This document shows, piece after piece, positions 11,417-22,290 of a stretch of DNA of 64,000 nt. Source of the DNA: Megalobrama amblycephala (lineage: Eukaryota; Chordata; Actinopteri; Cypriniformes; Xenocyprididae); the NCBI RefSeq assembly GCF_018812025.1, contig NC_063054.1, positions 6,504,082 through 6,568,081 on the forward strand. The letters are read 5' to 3'. The notes beneath the pieces are model-generated. The model did no database searches, was not told where the DNA came from, and saw only the letters and a program-made list of their open reading frames with translations. The translations under genes and the position numbers were made by a program. How positions within the stretch are numbered: the stretch's first letter is position 1; every line of letters begins with the position of its first letter.

Positions 11417-14400
11417 CTACCTGTGGGACAGCATGTGTGTTTTCAGATGATGGGGCAGCGTGAAGGTCTTCTGACACTGTGTGCACTGGAACGGCCTCTG
11501 GCCGGTGTGTGTAACACTGTGTCTCTTCAGTTTGGATGGTGCATTGAAGACTTTTAAGCAAATGTCACACTGGTGGGATTTCTTTATTTTCTTTTCAGGG
11601 TATCTGTATGCACATTTATGTGCATATAATGCTGTTATCGTGGGGAAACACTGACGACAGTCAGGACAAATGGGTGGTGGAGGGTCGGTAAAACGTTTAC
11701 CTGGATCCTGAAAGTCCAAATGCCCCACATCAACTTCTCCGAGTTTGGGAACATCATTTTTCTGTTGATACTCATTTGAATGGGGTGCGTAAGAATCAGG
11801 GACAACGCCAAAGTCCGCAAAGGCAGAATCTTCAATATCATCCATGTGATGTGCCCATTTTTCCACAGTTCTTGATTCGGTAGGAAAATGACAGAGAGAT
11901 GAGTCAGTTTTGGGTGGACAGTCACTCACCGTGCCGAAAGGCACAATGTCAGATGGCTTTTTCTCAACGAGCTCCGAGATGTCAGTTTTATGTGTCAGTT
12001 CCCAAACAGATTTGTTGTTGCACTGGAAAACAACCTCTGAATTGATCTGAACATTCTCTAGGAGACTAGTACCGTTTGAGAAAAACACACCTGAATCACT
12101 GCAGTCACCATTCATTGTTTGAGATGGCATATTATCTGTGACCATATTTTGATCTTGGTACGCTGAAGCAAAGTCTTCATCTCCATCTTGTGAGGAGATT
12201 TGAAAATCCTGGTCTTTACAAATCGCAGTATTACCAAAAGAAACCACATGTTCTTGTTCCAAATGACCTGAAGTTATGTCCTGGCCCTTTTTTTTGTGGA
12301 TCTTCTGGTGGCACTGCAAATAAGACAGCTCTTTAAATGATTTTGAGCACATGTGGCACTTAAATGGTCTGAAATCTGTGTGGCTCAAAATATGTCTGCA
12401 GAGTTTGGAAGGATATGGAAAGTTCTTCAGACAGATGCAGCACTGATGCGCACCTTTACGTTGGTGCTTAAGGTACGATGGGCTAGAGGATGCGATCTGT
12501 GCCTCTGTATTTATCAACGTGTCAGAGCTCTCAATCTCTACAGTACTGGACTCTGTCAAGGGGACATTTTTGTTAAGCTTGCTTTTGCATTCAAGCATTT
12601 CATACTTTTTGGTGTCTCTAGAGTCAAATATCTGAGGTAAAGACACATTAACGCCATCTGGTCTGCAGTTATTTGTAGCATCTAAAGCTCCAGGTGTTGA
12701 ACATTCAGTACCATGTTTCTGTGACACTCCATGCAACCTAGAAGGGTTGTTTCTTTCTCCTGCATGTATCTTGAGGTGTTTTTGGAGACAACCGGACTCC
12801 TTGAATGACTTTGTGCAGATTGTGCAAGTGTAAGGCTTAACGTCGGAATGAATGAACAGATGTCGAGTTAGTTTAGAAGGGTAACTGAATTTCTTCCAGC
12901 ATATTTTACACTGATATCCAGTTTTCTTTTTGAGTTGAAGTGGACACATGAGATGAGAAGACGTGGATACTGGAGGGATCCTTTTTTCAGCAGTTGTGAC
13001 TACATCTGGTGATGAAGATCTCAACCCTGGTTTAAAACACCTACCTTGAATATCACTTGAAGCATCTACTGTGGTAGTTACCACACCTCCCTTAGAATTC
13101 TGCTGGACTGTTTTCTCTCTTACCTGCATATCATTCAAAATAGAGTTGCATTCCGGTCTAAATTCTTCCTTACACTTGTGATCTTTCAAGTGGTGTTTTT
13201 GACGGAAATCTTTAAAGCACACAGAGCATTTGAAAGGCTTTTGATCTGTATGAATCAGAATGTGACGCCTGAGCTTTGATGGGGCTTTAAAGCATTTTAA
13301 ACATACAGGGCACCAATGTCCTTTTTTATTTTTTGAACCACTTTCTGAAACATTTTTGCTAATTTCAACACCCGTGGTACCTGAATTAGTATCGATTAAG
13401 TCTACTGCAGCTGACTTTTGTTTATCTGTTGAATTGGTATTGCTTTGGGCAGTTAAATGGTTTGAAGAGTAAGATCTAACTGTTCCACTAAAGCCAACAC
13501 ACATTGAGAGTTTTAAGCTTGAATTAGACACTTGATTACAGGGCACACTGTTGTTTCTCTGGCTCTGGAGTGATGGTGTCCTCTGCTTCACAGGGTTAGT
13601 GTGAGTTCTGAGATGTGCTTTTAGATGATAGAGATACTTGAAACCACGGCAGCATATGGAACACTGAAAAGGTCTCAGATCCGTGTGAATAAGGCAATGC
13701 CTTTTTAGTTTGGATGGAGCACCAAATCGCTTGTGACAGATAGGGCAAACTCTTTTCTTTCCATTATAATTCTCAGTGACACTTTGCAACACCTTCGCAT
13801 TTACATCCTTGTCCTCATTTTGTGTTGTGATACTGAGTTCTTGTTTCTCCTCAAATTCTTGGTTTTCCTCCATCCTTTCACCCTCTGAAGTTTTGGAAGA
13901 ATATGCAAAACTTGAATTGGGATCGCTTTGGACAGCTACATGTTTTGGAGAGTAAGATTTAACTGTTCCACTAAGGCTATTACACACTGAGAGTTTTAAC
14001 CTTGAACTAGACACTTGATTACAGGGCACACTGTTGTTTCTCTGGCTCTGGAGTGATGGTGTCCTCCGCTTCACAGGGTTAGTGTGAGTTCTGAGGTGCG
14101 ATTTTAGATGATAGAGATACCTGAAACCACGGCAGCATATGGAACACTGAAAAGGTCTCAGATCCGTGTGAATAAGGAAATGCCTTTTTAGTTTGGATGG
14201 AGCACCAAATCGTTTATGACACAGGGGGCAAATTCTTTTCTTTCCATTACAATTCTCAGTGACATTTTGCAACACCTTCACAGTTGCATCCTTGTCCTCA
14301 CTTTGTGTTGCAAAACTGGGTTCTTGTTTCTTCTCAAATTCTTGGTTTTCCTCAATGCATTGACCTTCTGAAGTTTTGGAAGAATATGCAAAACTTGAAT

Positions 14401-15454
14401 TGGGATCGCTTTGGACAGTTACATGTTTTGGAGAGTAAGATTTAACTGTTCCACCAAGGCCATTACACACCGAGTGTTTTAAGCTTGAATTAGACACTTG
14501 ATTACAGGGCACACTGTTGTTTCTCCGGCTCTGGAGTGATGGTGTCCTCCGCTTCACAGGGTTAGTGTGAGTTCTAAGGTGTGATTTTAGATGATAGAGA
14601 TACTTGAAACCACGGCAGCATATGGAACACTGAAAAGGTCTCAGATCCGTGTGAATAAGGAAATGCCTTTTTAGTTTGGATGGAGCACCAAATCGTTTAT
14701 GACAGACAGGGCAGACTCTTTTCTTTCTATTACAATTCTCAGTGACATTTTGTAACACTATCGCATTTGCATCCTTGTCCTCATTTTGTGTTGTGATACT
14801 GGGTTCTTGTTTCACCTCAAATTCTTGGTTTTCCTCCATTCTTTGACCCTCTGAAGTTTTGGAAGAATATGCAAAATTTGAATTAGTATTACTCTGGGCA
14901 GTTAGATGGTTTGGAGAGTAAGATCTAACTGTTCCACCAAGGCCATTACACACAAAGTGTTTTAAGCTTGAATTAGACACTTGATTACAGGGCACACTGT
15001 TGTTTCTCTGGCTCTGGAGTGATGGTGTCCTCCGCTTCACAGGGTTAGTGTGAGTTCTAAGGTGTGATTTTAGATGATAGAGATACTTGAAACCACGGCA
15101 GCATATGGAACACTGAAAAGGTCTCAGATCCGTGTGAATAAGGAAATGCCTTTTTAGTTTGGATGGCGCACCAAATCGTTTATGACACACGGGGCAAACT
15201 CTTTTCTTTCCATTACATTTCTCAGTGACATTTTGCAACACCATCGCATTTGCATCCTTGTCCTCATTTTGTGTTGTGATACTGGGTTCTTGTTTCACCT
15301 CAAATTCTTGGTTTTCCTCCATCCTTTGACCTTCTGAAGTTTTGGAAGAATAAGCAAAAGTTGTTCCAGTGTGAAGGTCAAAACCTCCCTCGTTTAGAAG
15401 GGAAACTTGCATCTCAGTTGGCATCTGGCTTGAAAAGTTAGGCATTCTCTTCAT
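11417..15454 (-). CDS. znf770: ZNF770-like C2H2 zinc-finger protein with four tandem 161-residue repeats
   Basis: A single coding exon of 1345 residues, with TAG at 11417-11419. I start at the ATG at 15454 because a splice acceptor ('ttgtctttgcag') ends at 15458, so the extra upstream codons of the open frame are intronic. Residues 33-676 are four tandem 161-residue units. Each has a Ser/Asn-rich spacer and a finger pair of the form CPxCHKRF-APSKLKRH then CSICCRGF-HLKxHLRTH. Further pairs begin near residues 716, 848 and 1005. A degenerate finger lies near 1261 and a last intact pair near 1295, giving about 17 fingers. The second finger of the 716 pair has lost its last His. No KRAB, SCAN or BTB domain is visible. 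Paired 'PSKL.RH..IHT' fingers and nearby meis2 suggest ZNF770, a presumed nuclear DNA-binding protein of little-known function. The length is about twice that recalled for the mammalian protein, mostly from the repeats. Confidence 0.85.
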   Translation of the reverse strand: MKRMPNFSSQMPTEMQVSLLNEGGFDLHTGTTFAYSSKTSEGQRMEENQEFEVKQEPSITTQNEDKDANAMVLQNVTEKCNGKKRVCPVCHKRFGAPSKLKRHFLIHTDLRPFQCSICCRGFKYLYHLKSHLRTHTNPVKRRTPSLQSQRNNSVPCNQVSNSSLKHFVCNGLGGTVRSYSPNHLTAQSNTNSNFAYSSKTSEGQRMEENQEFEVKQEPSITTQNEDKDANAIVLQNVTENCNRKKRVCPVCHKRFGAPSKLKRHFLIHTDLRPFQCSICCRGFKYLYHLKSHLRTHTNPVKRRTPSLQSRRNNSVPCNQVSNSSLKHSVCNGLGGTVKSYSPKHVTVQSDPNSSFAYSSKTSEGQCIEENQEFEKKQEPSFATQSEDKDATVKVLQNVTENCNGKKRICPLCHKRFGAPSKLKRHFLIHTDLRPFQCSICCRGFRYLYHLKSHLRTHTNPVKRRTPSLQSQRNNSVPCNQVSSSRLKLSVCNSLSGTVKSYSPKHVAVQSDPNSSFAYSSKTSEGERMEENQEFEEKQELSITTQNEDKDVNAKVLQSVTENYNGKKRVCPICHKRFGAPSKLKRHCLIHTDLRPFQCSICCRGFKYLYHLKAHLRTHTNPVKQRTPSLQSQRNNSVPCNQVSNSSLKLSMCVGFSGTVRSYSSNHLTAQSNTNSTDKQKSAAVDLIDTNSGTTGVEISKNVSESGSKNKKGHWCPVCLKCFKAPSKLRRHILIHTDQKPFKCSVCFKDFRQKHHLKDHKCKEEFRPECNSILNDMQVREKTVQQNSKGGVVTTTVDASSDIQGRCFKPGLRSSSPDVVTTAEKRIPPVSTSSHLMCPLQLKKKTGYQCKICWKKFSYPSKLTRHLFIHSDVKPYTCTICTKSFKESGCLQKHLKIHAGERNNPSRLHGVSQKHGTECSTPGALDATNNCRPDGVNVSLPQIFDSRDTKKYEMLECKSKLNKNVPLTESSTVEIESSDTLINTEAQIASSSPSYLKHQRKGAHQCCICLKNFPYPSKLCRHILSHTDFRPFKCHMCSKSFKELSYLQCHQKIHKKKGQDITSGHLEQEHVVSFGNTAICKDQDFQISSQDGDEDFASAYQDQNMVTDNMPSQTMNGDCSDSGVFFSNGTSLLENVQINSEVVFQCNNKSVWELTHKTDISELVEKKPSDIVPFGTVSDCPPKTDSSLCHFPTESRTVEKWAHHMDDIEDSAFADFGVVPDSYAPHSNEYQQKNDVPKLGEVDVGHLDFQDPGKRFTDPPPPICPDCRQCFPTITALYAHKCAYRYPEKKIKKSHQCDICLKVFNAPSKLKRHSVTHTGQRPFQCTQCQKTFTLPHHLKTHMLSHR
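13427..15358 (-). repeat. four tandem 483-bp coding repeats in the zinc-finger gene
   Basis: Units begin with the codons for FAYSSKTSEG at 15358, 14875, 14392 and 13909. Each is 483 bp (161 codons) and keeps the frame. The nucleotide sequence is nearly identical over the finger portions and more varied in the spacers. This is direct evidence of recent tandem duplication or gene conversion. Confidence 0.93.
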
Positions 15455-15581
15455 GCACTGCAAAGACAAATTTATGTTATACACTGGTTCTTAAGCTCAT
15501 ATTCTTTCAAATACATTTGTTTTCAAAGGTTCAAAGTTATTTGTATGTTTTTGTCAGCCTTGCATTTATCGATTTTGATGT

Positions 15582-16610
15582 CCTGGGGTCCGTTCTTCAT
15601 ACCTCGCTTATTACATCTGAGATGATTTGACAGATGCCAGATCTTATAATTGTGATAACTGAACACTAACTAATTTGGTTCTTCAAACGAATTTGTGGAT
15701 CTGATTAAAATAGGTGGATTAAGTTGTCCGAAAATACTGCATGTTCTTGTGTTCCCTGAAAAGGGCAGATACTCTAAACTTAAAACCACGATCAGCAATG
15801 CAGCAATTGGCTGGTTGCAAGACAGAAATGCAATGACATCATATAATTATAAAAGACACCTGATGAAAAACAATGAATTTTTGGACTTCTTCTACAAGGA
15901 AACAGCCAAGCGACCAAAACAACATAAAAGTTATAATAGATAAATGAAACGTGCACCGTTGTTTTATTTTTAACATGATTCCCATTTATATTAATTTTTA
16001 GTATTTGTACAGGCTTTACATTTTTATTTCAACGTTGTAATTAACAATGCATTTAATTTTTTCTTCGAAGCAGATTCATAACAGCATTCATTAAAGTTTC
16101 TTAAGGGTCAAAATCAAGTTCTCCTGCATTGCATCAAGCCACTCCCATAATATCTGTCACCACTCAAATTAATCCATGGCTCAGATTAGCTGTACAGCAT
16201 GTGTGTAAGAGTACAAAAAAATTATAAATTCCATAACAAATAAATCTCTCAATCAGTAAAACTGGCTGTGTCTATAGTCTTACAGACTACACAACATTAC
16301 ATTATTATTTTCAAATTCATTGAATGTTATTATTATTATTTTTAATTATTATTGCCCCTGGTTTAGTAAGGAACTCTTGTAATAAAGTAGCAGTGGCTGG
16401 GACAGATTTTAAGTATCAATGCCGCTTAAAAAGATGCAATCTAATCCTGTTTACATTAAATAATGCTTCCGACCAGGCTTAACCTTACAGACCTGTTGCT
16501 ATGATAGCAAGTCCAGGAAAAGCGTCGAAGAACCAAACAATCCAAGATCATGCCAAATCGTCAACAATCAAATTAACTGAGTTAGCGACGTACAGAGAAC
16601 GGACCCCAGG
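15582..16610. mobile_element. TIR DNA transposon in the zinc-finger intron
   Basis: Ends 'cctggggtccgttcttc' and 'gagaacggaccccagg' are inverted. A second inverted match lies further in ('ttggttcttc' / 'gaagaaccaa'). The 82-codon frame at 15695-15943 is internal and shows no known domain. No clear target duplication is seen, so the superfamily is undecided. Confidence 0.7.
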
Positions 16611-16851
16611 GCTGGAACATCTAGTTCTCAAGGAAAGCCTTTCCATCACATGTAGGTTTTGTTTTTTCTCAATTAGTAATGCGATTTAAACATGGTGTAC
16701 ATGTTGTCTCAGAAATTATTTTGAGTGCACTGTCTATAAAATAATTTTCAAACTTTATACAGTCATTACATCATGGAAATTCAAAAAGTACACCACAAAG
16801 TACATTACATCATGGAAATTATTGTTTAATTGGTCAGAAATGGTTTTATTC

Positions 16852-17207
16852 TTAAAGGGTTAGTTCACCCAAAAAAAGGAAAATTCTGTCATTAACTACT
16901 CACCCTCATCTTGTTCCAAACCCGTAAGAGTTTTGTTTATCTTCAGAACACAAATGAATATATTTTCGATGAAATATGAGACTTTCTGTCCCTCCATAGT
17001 CAGTCTACGCAACTGAAACTTTGACGCTAAAAAAAAGTTTACAAGATCATAACACTAATCCATATGAATTGTGTGGTTTAATCCAAATTTTCTGGAGAGA
17101 CTCGATCGCTTTATATGATGAACAGATTTAATTTAGGTGTTCACATTCACATGCATTTTCGACCGACATGAGGGTGAGGGTGATTTTTGGGTGAACTATC
17201 CCTTTAA
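16852..17207. mobile_element. TTAA-flanked non-autonomous DNA element
   Basis: The left end TTAAAGGGTTAGTTCACCC and right end GGGTGAACTATCCCTTTAA are inverted, with TTAA at both edges. The interior phrase 'ctcaccctcatcttgttcc' is shared with the copy at 26862. TTAA target sites recall piggyBac, but the assignment is tentative. Confidence 0.8.
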
Positions 17208-17298
17208 TAAATCAAGTAAAATTTTAAGTTTAAAAGCTATATACTGATTAAACTTGTTGGCAATCCTTAAACAAAAGTTTATAAAACAATATACATTT

Positions 17299-17302
<4 letters not shown>

Positions 17303-17332
<30 letters not shown>
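17303..17332. repeat. (CA)n microsatellite
   Basis: About 30 bp of CA. Confidence 0.9.
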
Positions 17333-17335
<3 letters not shown>

Positions 17336-17585
17336 TATGTGGTTTACCAGGACTCTCCATAGATGGTTTTTATTCTGTACAAACTGTATATTCTATCCCT
17401 ACACTACCCCTACCCATCACAGGAAACTGTAGGCATTTTTTGAATTTCAAAAAAACACTGTTTAGTATGTTTTTTTTAAGCCATTTGGTTTAAGAGGACA
17501 CAGGAAGCTATAGGTTGTATTACACGTTGTAATAACCATGTCATTATACACATTTTTGTCCTCATAAACCATGTATACAAGAACG

Positions 17586-17586
<1 letters not shown>

Positions 17587-17657
<71 letters not shown>
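17587..17657. repeat. (CA)n microsatellite
   Basis: About 71 bp of pure CA. Open frames across it are artefacts. Confidence 0.97.
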
Positions 17658-17658
<1 letters not shown>

Positions 17659-17769
17659 CCAGTAATTACTAATAGGTAAAAATTTCCAGGGGCAATATTA
17701 AAACGAAGTGGACACGGGTGAAAATTGAAGTATGAATTAAGCAACAATTTAACAATTATTTCCACTCAC

Positions 17770-17870
17770 CTGCAAGAATTTCGTGGTGTTAAAACAAGAG
17801 AAAACTGCTTATCTTGCCTTCCGTCATGTTTCTGCTCGACAGCTGACAACCACAACATGCTTTCCGCCAT
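17770..17870 (-). promoter_or_regulatory. candidate non-coding exon 1 and promoter of the zinc-finger gene
   Basis: A strong donor (CAG|GTGAGT) ends at 17770. Upstream on the minus strand is a TATA-like TATTTATA (17869-17878) followed by GGCGGAAA, then an octamer-like ATTTGCAA near 17900. The exon start is not fixed by the sequence. Confidence 0.45.
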
Positions 17871-18079
17871 ATAAATACATCCGTCAGGAAACAAACCATT
17901 TGCAATGGTTCCGTCCTCGCGCTATAGGTTCAGACACGCTGCTGGTTACAGTTAGGCTATTATTGATTTATTTGTGTGAACTTTTTATGTCCAACTAATA
18001 CCAAGTTACCACAGTATTATCTTGAAAGCAAATCATAACATATAGCTTTATCCTATTATACTGATAAAGGGTTAGGCCT

Positions 18080-18095
18080 ATAATAATAATAAAAC

Positions 18096-18128
<33 letters not shown>

Positions 18129-18145
18129 TGATGATGATGATGATG

Positions 18146-18180
<35 letters not shown>

Positions 18181-18197
18181 TATTATTATTATTATAA
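18080..18197. repeat. (AAT)n with internal (GAT)n microsatellite
   Basis: TAA/AAT triplets interrupted by seven ATG/GAT triplets at 18126-18147. They end in a TTA run that makes the tail self-complementary. Confidence 0.95.
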
Positions 18198-18761
18198 ATA
18201 CATGCATAGATAAATAACTAAATATAAAAATGATTTTGGGCAACCAGATTCACTATTGTATCCCATATCGCAATAATTATCATTCACATTTGCAGTTTTA
18301 CAGCACACTTTGCCTGAGAAGGCTTTGTCAATTAGCCTACTTAAGGTAATTTTTTACATCACTGCTCTCAAATGTAAATTTTAAGGCCTATTTTATTCTA
18401 AATAAAATGTGTTAGTTACAATCTTGATATTACAGACAACGAATTCTTACAGGCAGAGCTTCACCACTAGATGACAGTGTTAAACTGTATGGCAGGATAA
18501 GGCGCAGACGTGGCTAGTTCAGCTACGTGTAACCCTGTATAAGGTGGGTTTAGTTAAATAAATATCCTTGTATAACAATATCCATCTCAGACGGAATGCA
18601 ATTTAAAGCATTAAAAACATTTTTTTTTTAAATAATAAAAAAAATAAATAATAATAATTCCTCGTGGGTAGCCTACAACAAACCACTGTATAATTTCTGT
18701 AGTTTGCCTAAATGTACATCCTTAATTCGAAAGGCGTGTCATTTGCTGTAGCCTAAAATAT

Positions 18762-18763
<2 letters not shown>

Positions 18764-18828
<65 letters not shown>
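18764..18828. repeat. (AT)n microsatellite
   Basis: About 65 bp of pure AT. Confidence 0.95.
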
Positions 18829-18830
<2 letters not shown>

Positions 18831-18929
18831 GTATATATAAAGTTCAGTATGTTATACAGATTTAAAATATAGGCCTATCCTGTTTTTAAATCACCCTGAA
18901 AATAAAGGGGAGTACATATTTCAAAGAAG

Positions 18930-19340
18930 TCACACGCAAGAGGAGCACAGTTTGTGCAACCACCCCATCACCGCGCGCTTGTCCATGCAATTAGCCCTTA
19001 TCTGTAAGCAGTTTAATTTTCTGCGACATGGCGCGAGCGGCTCGGGCCTGATGGATGTGACATTAACGGGAGATGAAGCTGGGGAGATTGGACGCTGCAG
19101 TCACATAGTGGCATTTGTCACTGCCCCGGTCATGCAGATTGCGCCAGCACCGGCCACTGACTAAGATTAATGACGACGGCTCTCAGTCTTTGTTTCTCTC
19201 TGTGCTTGTGTCGAGCTCGAGCCTAAATACCATTCACACAAACCCGGGCTTTGATAAGACCTCATACATACAGACTGTACGAGTACCATTGAAACCCTGC
19301 GTCATTAGCTATCTCCTGGTAATTACATTAAAATACACTG
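18930..19340. promoter_or_regulatory. low-repeat block, candidate conserved non-coding element
   Basis: An island of balanced composition inside AT-rich, repeat-rich DNA. It has no usable ORF and carries homeodomain-like TAAT cores ('ctaagattaatgacg', 'ggtaattacatt'). Proposed only on composition and position downstream of meis2; conservation was not tested. Confidence 0.25.
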
Positions 19341-19849
19341 TATTTCTTTTTTTAATGTAAATTCCAGTCATGTCGTTATTGGTGCTCGCTAAAGGAAACC
19401 AACAGCATTGTATGCACATACTTACGATTGGGGATTTTTCAAAATGGTTGTGCTATAGGCCTACTTTTATAAGCGCCTGGCAAATGGACTCTTTTCACAG
19501 GCTGCATGCGTGACGCATTTCCGCAAAAAAATAATATCGTGATTTCTTTTTCTTTTTTTAATTTCATGTAGGCTACATTTATAAAACTGTTTTGTGTCGT
19601 GCTAATCTGGCATTATATTACAGAAAACTAGTTAACACTGCTGCAATTTTACATTTTAGGGCTCTCTCTCTATTTTTTCCTCTTTTGGAAAGTGCGCTAG
19701 GGTGTTTTTTCTGTTGGAGCAAATGGGGATATAGAAATTATTGTTTGCTATTTACCTCTATAGAAATCTACCCTTCAATTTCTTGTTCTAAACCAAAATG
19801 TAAAAACAGTCCATAATAAAATGAGTATAATCTAAGGGATACAAAAGGA

Positions 19850-19985
19850 CCTGAATGTCATAGAAACTCTGAGAAGGGTCAGTAACCAACCTAGAAACCA
19901 CCAAGAACACCCTAGCAACCACCCAGCCCACCCTTGTAACCACACAGCAACATACCGACAACCATTCCGAGCACCACAGCATTGT
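19850..19985. repeat. degenerate AGCAACCAC/ACCCTAGCAAC repeat
   Basis: Phrases such as 'caccctagcaaccaccc' are the reverse complement of the repeat at 1040-1790. Confidence 0.55.
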
Positions 19986-20119
19986 GGTGGTGAGTTTTGC
20001 AGATATTCTTCAGAAAATGTAAAAAGTCTAGTTTCACATTATTATTAATTTGCATAGCTTTTTCATCTTGTTTTTACTCTAACCTGAACACACATATACA
20101 CACACAGCATAGTAGCACC

Positions 20120-20520
20120 TGCAGACCTATATCATTTTCGAAGTGGCAAACGCAAGCTGATAAATAGGGGCCGAGGGATGTCTACCGATTAAACAAATAT
20201 GCAATTCTTGGAATCTCTTACAAAAACGCTGCGTAGAATCATGAAAGGAATTCCTAAGAAGTGTACGAGACCTCCACGTATCCCCTCGGTTGTAATAAGG
20301 GAGAGAGCGGTAACCCCAAACTGGCTGCTCGGCTGCACAGAAAATGGTTTTCCTTGACAAATGAGGTGATGCGGACCAGGCTCAGATGGATGGGGGTTTG
20401 GGCTGGTTGTATCAGGGCTCTTGGGATGCTGGGTATTTACTCAGTCATTCATCATCCTCTGGCACATCCACTTATACAGGATCTGCACCGCACACCCATA
20501 CTGATGTAATTCTCCACATG
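20120..20520. promoter_or_regulatory. low-repeat block, candidate conserved non-coding element
   Basis: Balanced-composition DNA with no repeat and no long ORF, between an AT-rich stretch and a MITE. It contains a POU-like 'tatgcaattc'. Composition-based guess only. Confidence 0.22.
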
Positions 20521-20710
20521 GAGAGCCGAATTACCATAGCCTGTCCTCAGTATGTGTGTGTACGGATATGTTATTGTGAAGCGTGCCGTGGAACAATTTT
20601 CTGGATGTGTGCTTGTGCACTTTTATGTATCTGTGAACATCAAGCAACACACTCTCAAATGGCAATTATTTAACGTTTTGGTAAAATGGGGGGTGATTCG
20701 TATGAATTTG

Positions 20711-20947
20711 CACTGTAAAAGATATTTTCATGATTTGATATAACATTTTTTCTTTTGTTAAATCAACTTATATAATTAATGTAGTTCAGATAACATAATA
20801 TTTAGAGTTTTTGTTGATTAAACCAATTGCCTTCATTGTATTAACTAAAATTTTTAATTTCAATGAACTCAAAATTTTAAGGCAACCAGGTAACTTACTT
20901 TTTCAAGTTAAACAACAATTCTTTTTTTTTTTTTTTTTTTTGCAGTG
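20711..20947. mobile_element. CACTG-ended MITE, copy 1
   Basis: Starts 'cactgtaaaa' and ends in poly(T) then 'tgcagtg', giving inverted CACTG ends. The interior 'ataacataatatttagagtt' and 'aaggcaaccaggtaactta' recur at 39128-39368. Confidence 0.65.
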
Positions 20948-21089
20948 TATGATCTCATTCATATTTCCGTATAACCTGCTTATGTTTATGGTTGCTTACT
21001 TTTTATCGAAGAATCATACGGTTTCATACAAATCACAACAAACAAAACAAATCGCCACCTCGTAAACCCGGCTAACAGGTTCCCACAAC

Positions 21090-21425
21090 TTTCACTAATG
21101 TTTTGTGTAAATGTTTAGATAAAACGTTCTTTAAATATCATTTATAGAACATTCTTGTAACATTGATTTGATGTTGACAGAAACGTTTTTGGAACGTCTT
21201 TATGATGTTGTTTTTACTTGATGAACATTCTTAAAATGTTGAAAGACCGTTCTGAGAACAAGATTTTTAGAACAATCTTGTGTTATTTGTACTTGAAGAA
21301 TGTTAATGTTAGTCTTCTTTAAATATTACAAATAAACGGTCAAAAAATGTTATATTGTGAGTAAAAACAAGGTTAGAAGAATGTTGTACTAACATTATTG
21401 TAACCTTTTAAATAACGTTCATTTG
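21090..21425. repeat. GAACATTCTT-type inverted/tandem repeat
   Basis: Repeated 'gaacattctt', 'aacgttctt' and 'gttctgagaac' phrases in both orientations. Related to a decayed stretch near 6050-6230. Confidence 0.5.
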
Positions 21426-21719
21426 TTAGCTATATGAAATAGGTTTTCTCATGAGATCAGTGGTGTTGGTCAGGAGTTAGTAAGCAATGATGCACACGAG
21501 ACTGGAGTAGCAAACTTCATCCATCTTGTTTACCCTTCACTTCCGTTTTCACGCACATTACGTCATTACACAACACTTCAAAATAGTATAGTACAATTCA
21601 CTCACAACAATCGAATTGTTCCATGTGTGTATCTAATCTAATATGTGTCCATGACGGTATAAACGGCCATGATTTTATTTTTGAATAACTGCCAGAAACT
21701 AAGTTCTTAATGAGCCCAT

Positions 21720-22290
21720 CCCTTGGTGCTTATTTTAATTTGAACAGCTTTGAACCTGGTCTCCAGTCATCTATGAACTAGCATTGTCATTCAGTCCTCA
21801 GAGCTGTTCTGAAATGACAGAAGCTCACATCGCCCAAATGTTGAGGATCGACCTGCCCACGGTGGCTTGCTGTCTGTCTGTATCGAGGGACGGCATCTCT
21901 AACTCCCTTCCCTATTTGCTTATGCACCTCTCGCAATGCCGAACATCACTGCCCGGACACCATATCCCATCATCCTCCTGATGCTAGTTCGGCAGAGGGT
22001 GATGATGCAAGCAGCTCAGAGCTCCCTGGGGGACATGAATGTTGATTAAACATGTGCTCAGCCTTGGCTATTGAGCAATGGGACGTGGAACAAATGTCAA
22101 ACGTTTGTTAATTTCTCTGCAGCGGAGGACTTATCAGTGGAGGGGGTGGAACTCACACCAATGAGGCATGACCCCAATGAGAAACCGATTGGCCAGCTAG
22201 ACAAGATCAATCTTCCAGAATCAATTTTGAGGAAAGAACAATGTTTCTTGTCGGCGTGTACGCATGTGCAGCGGCGGTAAGTGTTTCTTT
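21720..22290. promoter_or_regulatory. low-repeat block, candidate conserved non-coding element
   Basis: GC-richer, non-repetitive stretch with no exon-like frame, flanked by AT-rich DNA. It includes TGACAG ('aaatgacagaagc'), the half-site bound by MEIS proteins. Function untested. Confidence 0.25.

Larger units (their letters stand above)
15458..17769 (-). other. inferred first intron of the zinc-finger gene
   Basis: Donor CAG|GTGAGT at 17770/17769 and acceptor TTTGCAG at 15458. The intron carries one TIR transposon, one TTAA-flanked element and two CA microsatellites. It is inferred from splice signals only. Confidence 0.5.

Noticed and set aside
12353..12640. 95-codon plus-strand frame inside the zinc-finger gene
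   Set aside because: It is an antisense shadow of a well-supported coding frame.
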